Notes: generated by a model not told the origin, from the sequence alone. Shown: positions 1-8,011, counted from the first letter of the stretch. The stretch: DNA of 64,000 bases from Pseudomonas lijiangensis (GCF_018968705.1 NZ_CP076668.1:3793001-3857000); one strand, 5' to 3'. Made by a program: numbers and translations.

Positions 1-101
1 GTGCGGCTGGCGGCGATGAGGTACAGGTAAGACCCCATGCCGAAACCAAACAGGAAAATCGCCGCGATGATATGGGTGTATTTCAGAAGAAGGTAAGTCA
101 T
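1..101 (-). CDS. DUF2269 family integral membrane protein (N-terminal fragment)
   Basis: Only the first 33 codons are in the window; the gene runs off the left edge. The peptide starts MTYLLLKYTHIIAAIFLFG and is a single hydrophobic helix, matching the start of DUF2269 (YndJ/HupE-like small membrane) proteins. Its function is not known. It begins 3 bases beyond the stop of the oxidoreductase gene upstream on the same strand, so the two are very likely co-transcribed, a pairing common in pseudomonads. The family call rests on the N-terminal helix alone. Confidence 0.6.
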   Translation of the reverse strand, partial: MTYLLLKYTHIIAAIFLFGFGMGSYLYLIAASR

Positions 102-104
102 CGG

Positions 105-1232
105 TCAGCGCTGCGCGTCGGAAAACTGTACTGACAGATGAATATTCAACGGCTCGTTGATCGCCGCCAGGTACTCGTCAACGGTGATTTCGCCCACGCA
201 GGCTCGGGCACCGGGCTCAGGCGTGTAGCCGCGATTGACCTTTTCCATCAGGGCGACGGCTGCGCAACTGGGGATTTCCGGGCCTTTGTCATTAGAGGCC
301 GTCAATTGCACTGTCATCAATAGCGGCCTTGCGTCATGGTCAAGGCCGTGGACATCGATGAACATCGCACTTTTGCCATCCCCGAAACGCTCGAACCAGG
401 TTCCCCAGCGATGCAGCCTCGCAGCCCATGCTGGAACGGAACGGATCAAACCCACCTTTACCGCCAGAGCCAGCAAGTAATTAGCGACGCCTCCGAGTTT
501 CAAACCCGATCCCGCCTTGAAGCTCAGGTTGCGGGCACCATAGCGCCCGGCAAAGATATCCATATCGGGCACATCGACATTGGCCAGGAGCCGGGTGCCC
601 ATCATCGGCATCTTGCGCAGGACAAGCCCCTGCCAGCCGGAAACCGCATGCACCCGCCCTTCCTTGAGCTGATTGATCGGCTTGCCGGCATAGGCCAGTA
701 CCCCTTCGATGGTCGACAGACCGGGCATTTTCGCCGACGAAGAAATGCCGTGGTTGATGGTGTCGATGCGGGTAAAGCGATGACGATGCTGATCGATGAT
801 GGCCGAAGACAGCGAAGGCACGGAACTGCAACCGCTGAAGATCGCCACGCCTGCTGCTCTGGCCCGGGCATCGAGCACGGAAATACCGTTGACGAAATGG
901 CGACAGTCGGACAAATCGCAGTAATTGACCCCGGCATCGATGCAGGACTCGGCAATGGCATAGGATTGCCCCTGAAACGGGCCAGCCGTATGAATCACCC
1001 AATCAATGCCCATTTGCGCCAGGACCGGTTTCAGCTCTGCGCCCATGGCGTTGCCACACCAGCCTTGCACCGCCTTGCCAGACTGCCGCCCAAGCGCCTC
1101 GACCTTTTGAGAGAGCTTTTGCGCATCACGCCCTGTAATGACCAGTTCGATATCGGGAACGGCTGCGAGATGCCGGCAAATGATGCTGCCGAAATTTCCA
1201 TAACCGCCGACCACCATCACCCTGAGCGTCAT
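105..1232 (-). CDS. Saccharopine dehydrogenase-like NAD(P)-binding oxidoreductase
   Basis: 375 aa. The N-terminus MTLRVMVVGGYGNFGSIICR contains a Rossmann nucleotide-binding motif (VGGYGNFG, a GxGxxG variant). This is the usual start of the saccharopine dehydrogenase NADP-binding family. The rest fits the family length for single-domain bacterial members annotated only as saccharopine dehydrogenase-like or trans-acting enoyl reductase-like. The natural substrate is unknown, and true lysine-pathway activity is unlikely without the partner enzymes. It sits directly upstream of the DUF2269 gene with 3 bases between them. The start is the ATG at 1232, right before the Rossmann strand. No signal peptide is seen. 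Confidence 0.8.
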   Translation of the reverse strand: MTLRVMVVGGYGNFGSIICRHLAAVPDIELVITGRDAQKLSQKVEALGRQSGKAVQGWCGNAMGAELKPVLAQMGIDWVIHTAGPFQGQSYAIAESCIDAGVNYCDLSDCRHFVNGISVLDARARAAGVAIFSGCSSVPSLSSAIIDQHRHRFTRIDTINHGISSSAKMPGLSTIEGVLAYAGKPINQLKEGRVHAVSGWQGLVLRKMPMMGTRLLANVDVPDMDIFAGRYGARNLSFKAGSGLKLGGVANYLLALAVKVGLIRSVPAWAARLHRWGTWFERFGDGKSAMFIDVHGLDHDARPLLMTVQLTASNDKGPEIPSCAAVALMEKVNRGYTPEPGARACVGEITVDEYLAAINEPLNIHLSVQFSDAQR

Positions 1233-1317
1233 TCACATCTTCCCGATATTCATTGATTCATGCGGCGGCAGCTTCGCTGATATGCGGCAGGCGTTCAAGT
1301 TGAGTCATGCATCACGT

Positions 1318-1340
1318 GTGGGAGGCAGCTTGCTGGCGAC
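1318..1340. repeat. Solitary REP-like half element (GTGGGAGGCAGCTTGCTGG type)
   Basis: A 23-bp unit matching the palindrome arms at 36029-36116. Only one arm is present here, so it is a single REP remnant rather than a hairpin pair. It lies between the oxidoreductase gene and the first sRNA copy. Confidence 0.6.
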
Positions 1341-1375
1341 AGGGCCGATGAGTTTTATGGAAAACCCGGCTCGAC

Positions 1376-1444
1376 GTATAGCCAAAGGCTTACACGAGCC
1401 AAGGACAATTCGCTCTTTCTGCCCTTCGAGAAGGCTCGTAAGAT
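1376..1444 (+). promoter_or_regulatory. Candidate GacA-type upstream site and promoter of sRNA copy 1
   Basis: The sequence GTATAGCCAAAGGCTTACAC (1376-1395) carries one perfect TGTAAGC half-site (read on the minus strand) and a degenerate second half. It resembles the GacA upstream activating sequence TGTAAG-N6-CTTACA that precedes rsm sRNA genes. A TAAGAT hexamer at 1439-1444 could be the -10. The same arrangement is kept exactly 510 bp downstream in copy 2. The GacA assignment is inference. Confidence 0.4.
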
Positions 1445-1449
1445 TGGAT

Positions 1450-1573
1450 CCAACAACTGATGAACAGGAAGTTCATCAGGATCAAGGATGATCGACCATG
1501 GCTCGGATGGCTGCCGACAGGGAGTTGGAATGGTCTTTGGAAAAGGAAAAAACCCGCTTCGGCGGGTTTTTAT
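1450..1573 (+). ncRNA. GGA-rich small RNA, tandem copy 1 (RsmX-like candidate)
   Basis: A roughly 120-nt non-coding unit ending in a strong intrinsic terminator (CCCGC-TTCG-GCGGG then Ts, 1553-1571). It holds several GGA motifs. One sits in the loop of a perfect 8-bp hairpin (TGATGAAC-AGGAA-GTTCATCA) and another in a GATC-AAGGAT-GATC hairpin. Loop-displayed ANGGA is the binding signature of RsmA/CsrA. About 90% identical to copy 2 at constant 510-bp offset, with a compensatory base-pair change in the first hairpin. This supports a sequestering RsmX-type RNA; RgsA or another Gac-associated sRNA is the alternative. The 5' end is inferred from the TAAGAT hexamer. Confidence 0.55.
1547..1573. terminator. 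Bidirectional intrinsic terminator
   Basis: A-tract, CCCGC, TTCG loop, GCGGG, then five Ts followed by ATTT. It reads as an intrinsic terminator on the plus strand for sRNA copy 1. Because of the A-tract it also works on the minus strand, 45 bases beyond the stop of the DUF2986 gene. Confidence 0.8.
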
Positions 1574-1617
1574 TTGCCCGCAGAAAAGTGAACCAGACGG
1601 CTCAGCGCCTCATCTCT

Positions 1618-1779
1618 TCAATTGGAATCTGCAACAGTCCCCTCTTGAGCGGCTTCGGCAGCCATCTTCAATCGGTCAGCCTTGCAAATGTATTTAGGCT
1701 TGCTCTTGGGTGCCAGTTTGGCACTGGCCTTCTTGGCGTGTGCCTTCAACAGCTGCTGGATCTTTTTACGGCGATTCAT
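1618..1779 (-). CDS. DUF2986 family small basic protein
   Basis: 53 aa, starting MNRRKKIQQLLKAHAKKASA, followed by KLAPKSKPKYICKADR. This lysine-rich, KLAPK-containing pattern matches the DUF2986 family of small gamma-proteobacterial proteins of unknown function. A GGTGAG ribosome-binding site lies upstream of the ATG at 1779. The gene faces back towards the terminator of sRNA copy 1, and its 5' side faces the promoter region of sRNA copy 2, so it is sandwiched between the two duplicated sRNA units. High charge suggests nucleic-acid or ribosome contact, but that is speculation. Confidence 0.75.
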   Translation of the reverse strand: MNRRKKIQQLLKAHAKKASAKLAPKSKPKYICKADRLKMAAEAAQEGTVADSN

Positions 1780-1885
1780 GTTTCCCACTCACCTTGCGAA
1801 TGCCTGGATGATATCAGCTTGAGATAGCGAGCCAGAGCCCTGAAGAGCCGGTTGATCAGAGGCCATGGAAAATTTCACAGCCGAC

Positions 1886-1954
1886 GTATAGCCAAAGGCT
1901 TACACGAGCTGAGGACAATTCGCTATTTTTGCCCTTCAAGAAGGCCCGTAAGAT
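1886..1954 (+). promoter_or_regulatory. Candidate GacA-type upstream site and promoter of sRNA copy 2
   Basis: The same 20-bp element GTATAGCCAAAGGCTTACAC (1886-1905) and TAAGAT hexamer (1949-1954) as in copy 1, at the same spacing. The upstream element is 100% conserved between copies although the flanking sequence differs, which suggests it is under selection. Confidence 0.4.
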
Positions 1955-1959
1955 TGGAT

Positions 1960-2077
1960 CCAACAACTGGTGAACAGGGAGTTCGCCAGGATCAAGGACG
2001 ATCGACCATGGCCCGGAGGGCTGCCGGCAGGGAGTTGGAATGGTCTTTGAAAAACCCGCTTCGGCGGGTTTTTATTT
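1960..2077 (+). ncRNA. GGA-rich small RNA, tandem copy 2 (RsmX-like candidate)
   Basis: Second copy of the unit at 1450, about 90% identical with no indel over about 165 bp. The main hairpin is TGGTGAAC-AGGGA-GTTCGCCA. Relative to copy 1 one A-T pair has become G-C and a T-A has become T-G, so pairing is kept while sequence changed. GGA motifs occur in this loop, in GATC-AAGGAC-GATC, in a GCCC-GGA-GGGC element and near the 3' end. It ends with the same CCCGC-TTCG-GCGGG-T5 terminator (2054-2072). Likely an RsmA-titrating RNA; the exact name is unproven. Confidence 0.55.
2050..2077 (+). terminator. Intrinsic terminator of sRNA copy 2
   Basis: CCCGC-TTCG-GCGGG hairpin followed by TTTTTATTT, identical in core to the copy 1 terminator. 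Confidence 0.8.
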
Positions 2078-2090
2078 GTCTGTAGAACCC

Positions 2091-2113
2091 TTCGCGAATG
2101 AATTCGCTCCCAC
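2091..2113. repeat. Solitary REP unit
   Basis: TTCGCGAATGAATTCGCTCC followed by CAC, one arm of the Pseudomonas REP palindrome also found at 10852-10941, 15367-15430 and 60458-60635. It lies between sRNA copy 2 and the 3' end of the LysR gene. Confidence 0.7.
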
Positions 2114-2148
2114 AGTGCCCCCCACAGATTGTGCTCATCATGCGTTTG

Positions 2149-3024
2149 TTAGGCGGGCACCAGCGTCTCCAGCAGCCACGACCCTGCCGGTCCCAGGCTG
2201 CGCTGGCGTGACCAGATGACATCCACCGCCGAACTGCGCGGCCAGCCAGACACCTTGAGTTCTTTCAACAGCCCGCTGGCGTAGCGTGACACCAGCCAGC
2301 GCGGCAAGGCCGACCAGCCAAAGCCGAAGCCCGCCATGTCCATCAACAGCAGATAATTGGGCGCCGACCAGTTGCTGTAGCCACTGGTGGGCAAGTCGTC
2401 GGTGGGGACGTTGTGGTCGATCAAGGTATTGAGGCGCAGCGCCCGGTATTCGGACAGTTGCTGATAATTGACCTGCTCCAGCGCAGCAAGCGGATGGGTG
2501 TGGGCGACGAACAGGCCGAAGTCCGCACGCTCGACAATGGTCGCGTGGCCGATTTCCGGCGGATAGCTCGCCTGTGCCGACAACAGGCCCAGAGACGCCC
2601 TGCCCGACTGGATCAGGTTGATCGCATCGCCATGTTCGGCAAACACGCATTCCAGCTCCAGTTCGGGAAAGCGCTGGTCCAGTTCCGTCATGCGCACTTC
2701 GAACTCGGAAAACTGATTGGCATCGGACAGCACCAGGGTCAGGCGCGGCTCGGCACCTGCCGCCAGACGCCCGGCGGTGCGGCGCAGGCGATCCGAAGCA
2801 CTGAGCACATCCTCGACACGCCCCAGCATGGCCTTGCCCGCTTCGGTCAGGACCGGCTGACGCGCGGAGCGGTCGAACAGCTCCAGCCCCAGATCGATTT
2901 CCAGCCGGGCAATGGCTTCGCTGATGGTGGACTGGCTCTTGCCCAGACGACGGGCAGCGGCGCTGAACGAACCCAGTTCGACGATCTGGGCAAAGGCTTC
3001 AAGGGCTTCGGGTGAAAAACTCAT
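2149..3024 (-). CDS. LysR-family transcriptional regulator of the adjacent PACE transporter
   Basis: 291 aa from the ATG at 3024. The in-frame upstream codons to 3108 lack support because they would cross the divergent promoter region. An N-terminal winged helix-turn-helix is clear: GSFSAAARRLGKSQSTISEA then a dimerisation helix ending LELFDRSAR. The C-terminal about 200 residues match a LysR substrate-binding domain. It is divergent from the PACE efflux gene, the arrangement of AceR and its target aceI. It probably activates that gene and represses itself through the T-N11-A site in the 99-bp gap. The ligand is unknown. Confidence 0.85.
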   Translation of the reverse strand: MSFSPEALEAFAQIVELGSFSAAARRLGKSQSTISEAIARLEIDLGLELFDRSARQPVLTEAGKAMLGRVEDVLSASDRLRRTAGRLAAGAEPRLTLVLSDANQFSEFEVRMTELDQRFPELELECVFAEHGDAINLIQSGRASLGLLSAQASYPPEIGHATIVERADFGLFVAHTHPLAALEQVNYQQLSEYRALRLNTLIDHNVPTDDLPTSGYSNWSAPNYLLLMDMAGFGFGWSALPRWLVSRYASGLLKELKVSGWPRSSAVDVIWSRQRSLGPAGSWLLETLVPA

Positions 3025-3036
3025 GGGCGGCCTGCT

Positions 3037-3051
3037 ATCGGTTTTTCCGAT
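3037..3051. promoter_or_regulatory. LysR-type operator (T-N11-A) in divergent promoter
   Basis: ATCGG-TTTTT-CCGAT is a perfect inverted repeat with T (3038) and A (3050) separated by 11 bases, the LysR-family consensus. It lies 13 bp upstream of the LysR start and about 75 bp upstream of the transporter start, a normal place for an autoregulatory recognition site. Confidence 0.55.
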
Positions 3052-3123
3052 GGAAACGATTTTCACTTTAGCCCAATGACCGATGAGAATGCACCCATAC
3101 CGCAACACAAAAGGTCATCTGTA

Positions 3124-3615
3124 ATGAGTCAGACAAACCACAAGCCCTCCCCTGCATCGACTTTGCCTGCCAAGTCCTTCAAGGAGCGCATCCTGCACGC
3201 CACCCTGTTTGAAGTGTGCGGCGTGATCATGATCGCGCCGCTGCTGGCCTGGGTCATGGGGCATTCGCTGGGCATGATGGGGGCCATGACGGTGATGATT
3301 TCCACAGTGGCCATGATCTGGAACATGATCTACAACACCCTGTTCGACAGACTGCGCGCCCGACTCGGTTTCAGCATGAGCCTGGGCAAACGCGCACTTC
3401 ATGCCTTGGGTTTCGAGGGCGGACTGATTCTGGCCGTGGTGCCACTGGCGGCCTGGTGGTTGTCCATCAGCGTGCTTGAAGCCTTTCTGCTGGATATCGG
3501 CATCCTGCTGTTGTTCCTGCCTTACACCATGCTGTTCAACTGGGCCTACGACCTCGTGCGCGAGCGGGTCATGCAGCGCCGCCTGTCCAGATGTGGCGAG
3601 GCCTCACGGTCCTGA
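3124..3615 (+). CDS. PACE-family multidrug efflux transporter
   Basis: 163 aa, four predicted transmembrane helices arranged as two tandem bacterial-transmembrane-pair (BTP) units, the hallmark of proteobacterial antimicrobial compound efflux (AceI) proteins. The conserved membrane glutamate of the first helix is visible (HATLFEVCGVIMIAP, Glu30). A second family motif appears in the third helix (HALGFEGGLILAVVPLAAWW). It should export biocides such as chlorhexidine-like cations or short diamines using the proton gradient. The N-terminal about 20 residues are longer than in AceI. The start is the ATG at 3124, downstream of AAAAGGT. Regulated by the divergent LysR. Confidence 0.85.
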   Translation: MSQTNHKPSPASTLPAKSFKERILHATLFEVCGVIMIAPLLAWVMGHSLGMMGAMTVMISTVAMIWNMIYNTLFDRLRARLGFSMSLGKRALHALGFEGGLILAVVPLAAWWLSISVLEAFLLDIGILLLFLPYTMLFNWAYDLVRERVMQRRLSRCGEASRS

Positions 3616-3692
3616 ATGCATTTGCCGTTGGATTGCAGTGAAAGGGTTCGGGCACAATCATCGGCCCACAGTGACGATAAGGTCTGTCCGAC

Positions 3693-4526
3693 ATGACCAC
3701 GGAAATTCTCAAACTGGCTGCCTTCAGCGACGGCGATCAAGGCGGCAACCCGGCAGGCGTCTGGATCGGTGATGCACTGCCCGATGAAAACACCATGCAG
3801 CGCATTGCCGCCGAGGTCGGTTTTTCGGAAACGGCTTTCGCAGCGCCGTTGGACGATGGATGGCGTGTACGCTACTTCTCGCCCCTGGCCGAAGTGCCCT
3901 TCTGCGGCCATGCCACCATTGCCCTGGGCGCCGCACTGGCCGCGCAGCAAGGCGACGGGCTGTTCAAGCTGACGCTCAATCAGGCGCAAATCACGGTCGA
4001 AGGCCATGCCCGTGGCGAACTGACCTCAGCCGCCCTGCAATCGCCCCCCACTCACAGCAAAGCCATCAGCCCGCAATTGCTGGAAGAAGCCCTGGCTCTG
4101 TTCGGGTATCAGCACAGCGATCTGGATGAGCGTATTCCACCTGCGGCGATCAATGGCGGTGCCGGGCATCTGGTGCTGGCGCTCAACAGCCGCTCGAAGC
4201 TCAAGGCCATGCACTACGATCAGGAAGCCGGACGCCAATTGATGGTGCGCGAAGGCTGGGCAACCATCGTGCTGGTGTTTGCCGAAAGCGAGCAGTTCTT
4301 CCATACCCGCAATCCGTTCGCCTTCGGCGGTGTCTACGAAGACCCGGCCACCGGCGCGGCCACCGCAGCACTGGGCGGCTACCTGCGTGATATCGGCTGG
4401 CCCCACGGCGGCGTGATCAACATTCTGCAGGGCGAAGACATGGGTAGCCCGTCACGCCTGCGCGCCGAAATCCCGGAGCAGATCGGCAGTTCGATCCGTG
4501 TGTCGGGGATGGCGCGCAAGCTGTAG
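3693..4526 (+). CDS. PhzF-family isomerase-like protein
   Basis: 277 aa. The two-lobed PhzF/diaminopimelate-epimerase fold is indicated by the DGDQGGNPAGVW motif near the N-terminus, a catalytic-type glutamate in GFSETAFA (Glu46), and the conserved FCGHAT and EDPATGAATAALGGYL segments. PhzF of the phenazine pathway isomerises trans-2,3-dihydro-3-hydroxyanthranilate. No other phenazine genes are nearby, so this is one of the common orphan PhzF homologues with an unknown substrate. The gene stands alone and converges on the MFS gene with 6 bases between stops. Confidence 0.85.
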   Translation: MTTEILKLAAFSDGDQGGNPAGVWIGDALPDENTMQRIAAEVGFSETAFAAPLDDGWRVRYFSPLAEVPFCGHATIALGAALAAQQGDGLFKLTLNQAQITVEGHARGELTSAALQSPPTHSKAISPQLLEEALALFGYQHSDLDERIPPAAINGGAGHLVLALNSRSKLKAMHYDQEAGRQLMVREGWATIVLVFAESEQFFHTRNPFAFGGVYEDPATGAATAALGGYLRDIGWPHGGVINILQGEDMGSPSRLRAEIPEQIGSSIRVSGMARKL

Positions 4527-4532
4527 AAATCT

Positions 4533-5684
4533 TCAGGTTTTAAGCTGGCTGCCACTGATCGCCACGCCCAGCAACATCACGGCAACGATCATGAAGGCCA
4601 GCTCCAGGCTGCTGACATGGGCAATGAAACCGATGGCAGCCGGCCCGACCAGAATCCCCGCATAACCGACCGTGGTGATGGCCGGGATCGCGACGCTTTC
4701 CGGCATGGTGGTCTGTCGGCCGACAGCGCTGTAGCAGACCGGCACGATATTCGAGCAACCGGCGCCCACCAGTGCATAACCCAGCAAGGCCGCTTCCCAG
4801 GCTGGTACCAGCGTGGCAATCGCCAGACCGCTGGCAGCGCACAGACCGCCCAGAATGATGATCCGGTTGGAACCCAGCTTGCGCACCACCTCATCGCCGA
4901 ACAGACGTCCAAAGGTCATGGTCACGGCAAACACGGCGTAACCCAACCCTGCATAGGACGTTTCAACACCCCGCAGCGAGCTGAGGAAGACCGCGCTCCA
5001 GTCGAGCATCGCCCCTTCGGCAAGAAACACGGTGAAGCACAGCAGGCCGATAAACAGCACCACGCCACGGGGAATCGCGAAGGCAGGCCCTTCGGACTTG
5101 CTGCCATAAGGCAACAGATGCGGCGTGGCCTTGGCCAGTGCGGCAAGGGTCAGCACAACCACCACCAGCATCGCCACCAGCGGCGAAGCCCCCAGGGTCA
5201 GCAGGACGCTGACACCACCGGCCCCGACGATACCGCCCAGGCTGAACAGGCCATGAAAGCCCGACATCATGGTCTTGCCGCTGGCCCGCTCGACAATGAC
5301 CGCCTGGATATTGGCCGTGCAATCCACCCCGCCCATGCTCGCACCGAACAGAAACAGGGCCGCCACCAGCAGCGGCAGGCTGGAAATGGTCGCCAGCAAG
5401 GGCAGGCACAGGCAGATCAACAGGGTCGAGCAGACCAGCAGGCGCCGGCAGCCATAACGAGAGGCCAGCGCCCCCGCCAGCGGCATGGACAGAATCGAGC
5501 CCATGCCCAGGCACAGCAATAATAAACCCAGCGTGCCGTCATCCAGACCGATCCTGGCCTTGGCATAAGGCACCAGAGGTGCCCAGGAGGCGACGCTGAA
5601 ACCTGCAATGAAAAACGCTATCCGGGTGGAAGACTGCTCCTGCCGGGCCTTTGTTATCTGGGCCTCGTGGCTGAAAGAGGTCAT
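4533..5684 (-). CDS. MFS transporter
   Basis: 383 aa, 12 hydrophobic segments and the typical first-loop and sixth-loop pattern of the major facilitator superfamily (YARGSRP-like members; GGLCAASGLAIATLVPAW and similar segments). It resembles the YbjJ/fucose-permease-like MFS group by length. The substrate is unknown. The start at 5684 follows an ideal CAAGGAG site at correct spacing; the in-frame extension to 5798 reads through the intergenic region and was dropped. Divergent from the EamA gene. Confidence 0.8.
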   Translation of the reverse strand: MTSFSHEAQITKARQEQSSTRIAFFIAGFSVASWAPLVPYAKARIGLDDGTLGLLLLCLGMGSILSMPLAGALASRYGCRRLLVCSTLLICLCLPLLATISSLPLLVAALFLFGASMGGVDCTANIQAVIVERASGKTMMSGFHGLFSLGGIVGAGGVSVLLTLGASPLVAMLVVVVLTLAALAKATPHLLPYGSKSEGPAFAIPRGVVLFIGLLCFTVFLAEGAMLDWSAVFLSSLRGVETSYAGLGYAVFAVTMTFGRLFGDEVVRKLGSNRIIILGGLCAASGLAIATLVPAWEAALLGYALVGAGCSNIVPVCYSAVGRQTTMPESVAIPAITTVGYAGILVGPAAIGFIAHVSSLELAFMIVAVMLLGVAISGSQLKT

Positions 5685-5798
5685 GCAAACTCCTTGAGAA
5701 CACCAGACAGAATCGTGCTGGCAAGCCTGACAGCCTAGCAAACTCAGGGAGCATTCCATATGTGCAGTGTTTATCAAGGGTGGATTTGTGCAGACCAT

Positions 5799-5821
5799 GT
5801 AGGAGCGGATTCATCCGCGAA
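5799..5821. repeat. Solitary REP unit
   Basis: GTAGGAGCGGATTCATCCGC followed by GAA, an arm of the Pseudomonas REP palindrome, here single and located between the divergent MFS and EamA genes. Confidence 0.65.
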
Positions 5822-5919
5822 GATGGCCAGCAGAAATACTCCAGCTATTTTCAAACCTTCGCACTAGACTACGCACCTTTGCAGTGCATCCCGCTCGCCC
5901 ATCCATCAAAGAGGCCGCT

Positions 5920-6804
5920 GTGTATAAAGGTGTCGTGCTGTCGGTCATGGCGTCGGTGCTGTTCGCCGTCATGTACTTCTATACCTCACTGATGACACCC
6001 CTGACCGGCGAGGAGATCTTCGGTTGGCGCATGTTGCTGACCGTGCCTTGCGCCACGCTGTTCATGCTGTTCAGTGGCGACTGGAAACTGGTAAGTGCGC
6101 TGGCCGGACGCATCCGGCAGCAGCCGCTGCTGGTGTTCGGCATCCTGCTGTCTTCGCTGCTGCTGGGCGCGCAACTGCTGATCTTCATGTGGGCGCCGTT
6201 GCACGGGCGTAGTCTGGAAGTGTCCCTGGGTTATTTCCTGCTGCCGCTGACCATGATCGCCACGGGCCGCATCGTGTACGGCGAACACCTGTCGCATCTG
6301 CAGAAGATCGCCGCTTCGCTTGCCCTGATCGGCGTCGGCCACGAACTATGGCGGCTGGGCAGTTTTTCCTGGGAAACCCTGTTGGTGGCGCTGGGTTATC
6401 CGCTCTACTTCGTCCTGCGGCGCAAGCTCAAGACCGATAACCTGGGCGGGCTGTGGTTCGACATGCTGTTCATGCTGCCCATCGGCCTGTGGTTCATTGC
6501 CAATGGCAACCCGATGGCGGCTCAGGACGAACCCAAACTCTACTTCCTGATCCCGCTGCTGGGCATCATCAGCGCCTCGGCCCTGATCAGCTACATCCTT
6601 TCCAGCCGCATCCTGCCATTCAGTCTGTTCGGCCTGCTCAGCTATGTGGAGCCCGTACTGCTGGTGTGTGTCGCACTGCTGCTGGGTGAAAGCATTGGTC
6701 GTGATGAATGGCTAACCTACCTGCCGATCTGGCTGGCGGTGGTGGTGCTGGTCATCGAAGGTGCCCGGCATATGCTGGCCCAGCGTCGTCGGGATGCTGC
6801 CTGA
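5920..6804 (+). CDS. RarD/EamA-family permease
   Basis: 294 aa with ten hydrophobic helices in two EamA repeats. The start VYKGVVLSVMASVLFAVMYF and the FGWRMLLTVP motif are characteristic of RarD (chloramphenicol-sensitivity protein) relatives, of which Pseudomonas carry several. The initiation codon is a GTG at 5920 preceded by AAAGAGG; an upstream in-frame ATG at 5884 has no ribosome-binding site and adds residues foreign to the family. Inner-membrane drug/metabolite exporter, substrate unknown. Not in an operon. Confidence 0.75.
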   Translation: MYKGVVLSVMASVLFAVMYFYTSLMTPLTGEEIFGWRMLLTVPCATLFMLFSGDWKLVSALAGRIRQQPLLVFGILLSSLLLGAQLLIFMWAPLHGRSLEVSLGYFLLPLTMIATGRIVYGEHLSHLQKIAASLALIGVGHELWRLGSFSWETLLVALGYPLYFVLRRKLKTDNLGGLWFDMLFMLPIGLWFIANGNPMAAQDEPKLYFLIPLLGIISASALISYILSSRILPFSLFGLLSYVEPVLLVCVALLLGESIGRDEWLTYLPIWLAVVVLVIEGARHMLAQRRRDAA

Positions 6805-6816
6805 GCGCCAGGCCGA

Positions 6817-7932
6817 TCAATGCTCTGTAAAACGCTCCAGTTGCATTTCCTGCAGGCGACTGAGGGTGCGGCGAAAGGCAAACGACAGATACCCCTGGGT
6901 GTACAACTCGTCCATGGAGGTCTGCGCCTCGATATACAGCGGGATGCGCCGGTCGTAGCACTCATCCACCAAAGCGATGAAGCGCCGCACGCCGTCATCG
7001 TTGGGTGACAGTTGCGGCAGTTGTCGATCCCCCGCCGCCACTTGCTCGACACCATCCTCGGTCCCGCGGGCAATCTTCGCTTCGCGCTGGGCGGCGCTCA
7101 GGGCCGGGACTTCGCCAAGCAGGATCACCGAGAAACGATCGCATAACGCAATGAAATCCATGGCCGCCAAGGGCTGCTCGCATAGATCCCGGTAACGGCA
7201 CCAGACCGTGGTGTCGGTGTGCTGCACCACGTTGATGCTGCGATAACCGAGCATCACCTGCGAGTCATACACCGTCTGCCCGCCACTCAAGGCCTTGAAG
7301 ATATCCCCCAGCGCACTGGCCTGTCCCGGCTCGGCAATCCAGTAACGCTGATGCAACTGACCGGGATGCAGGCGATGATCTTCGCCGCCGTCCACGGTCA
7401 CCACATCCATGTACTGCTGGATCGCAGCGATGGCAGGCAGGAATCGCTCGCGGTTATGGCCGTGACTGTATAGCTGCTCCGGTGGCTGGTTGGAGGTGCA
7501 GACCAGCACCACGCCTTCCTCGAACATCACCTGCAACAGGCCGCCCAGAATCACCGCATCGCCGATATCGGTGACAAACAACTCATCGAAACACAGCATC
7601 CGCACCTCGCGGGCCAGCTCACGGGCCACGACTTTCAGCGGCTGGGGCGTGCCCATCAGCTCGAACATGCGCTTGTGGACCCAGCGCATGAAGTGATGAA
7701 AATGCTGACGCCGGGCCGGTACGCTCAGGCTCTCGAAAAAACGGTCCATCAGCCAGGTCTTGCCGCGCCCCACAGGCCCCCACAGATAAACACCCTTCGG
7801 TGCCTTGCCCTTTTGCGCCAGCGCCAGATAACACGTCTGCAATTGTCGGGCAGCCTGAAGTTGCGCCTCGTCAGGCTGAAAACCACGCTGGACCGCTCGT
7901 TCATAAGCATCCAGAGGAGACACGACATCCAT
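6817..7932 (-). CDS. ZapE-type AFG1 ATPase (paralogue)
   Basis: 371 aa. Walker A GPVGRGKTW at residues 52-60, Walker B LCFDELFVTDIGDA, and the sensor segment VLVCTSNQPPEQLYSHG identify the AFG1/ZapE ATPase family. ZapE is a Z-ring-associated ATPase in E. coli division, and AFG1 acts in mitochondrial proteostasis. Pseudomonads often have two homologues. The canonical one normally lies next to rplM/rpsI, so this one, next to a sulfate permease and a RarD-like gene, is probably the second paralogue, and a division role should not be assumed. Confidence 0.8.
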   Translation of the reverse strand: MDVVSPLDAYERAVQRGFQPDEAQLQAARQLQTCYLALAQKGKAPKGVYLWGPVGRGKTWLMDRFFESLSVPARRQHFHHFMRWVHKRMFELMGTPQPLKVVARELAREVRMLCFDELFVTDIGDAVILGGLLQVMFEEGVVLVCTSNQPPEQLYSHGHNRERFLPAIAAIQQYMDVVTVDGGEDHRLHPGQLHQRYWIAEPGQASALGDIFKALSGGQTVYDSQVMLGYRSINVVQHTDTTVWCRYRDLCEQPLAAMDFIALCDRFSVILLGEVPALSAAQREAKIARGTEDGVEQVAAGDRQLPQLSPNDDGVRRFIALVDECYDRRIPLYIEAQTSMDELYTQGYLSFAFRRTLSRLQEMQLERFTEH

Positions 7933-8011
7933 CGAAAACGCACCTTAGGCTTGGAGAAAATTTGCCAGCATATAGAAGCACGAGGCAGATGATAGTCGCT
8001 CATGACGACTT

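Noticed and set aside
1282..2085. Several short frames (69-109 codons) over the sRNA units
   Set aside because: They run through the terminators and hairpins, are not kept between the two copies and have no family match.
3693..4526. Phenazine biosynthesis locus
   Set aside because: PhzF-like gene only; no phzABCDEG nearby, and orphan PhzF proteins are common.
4617..5522. 301-codon frame opposite the MFS gene
   Set aside because: Shadow of a GC-rich membrane protein gene; Gln/His/Arg-rich product, no ribosome-binding site or family likeness.
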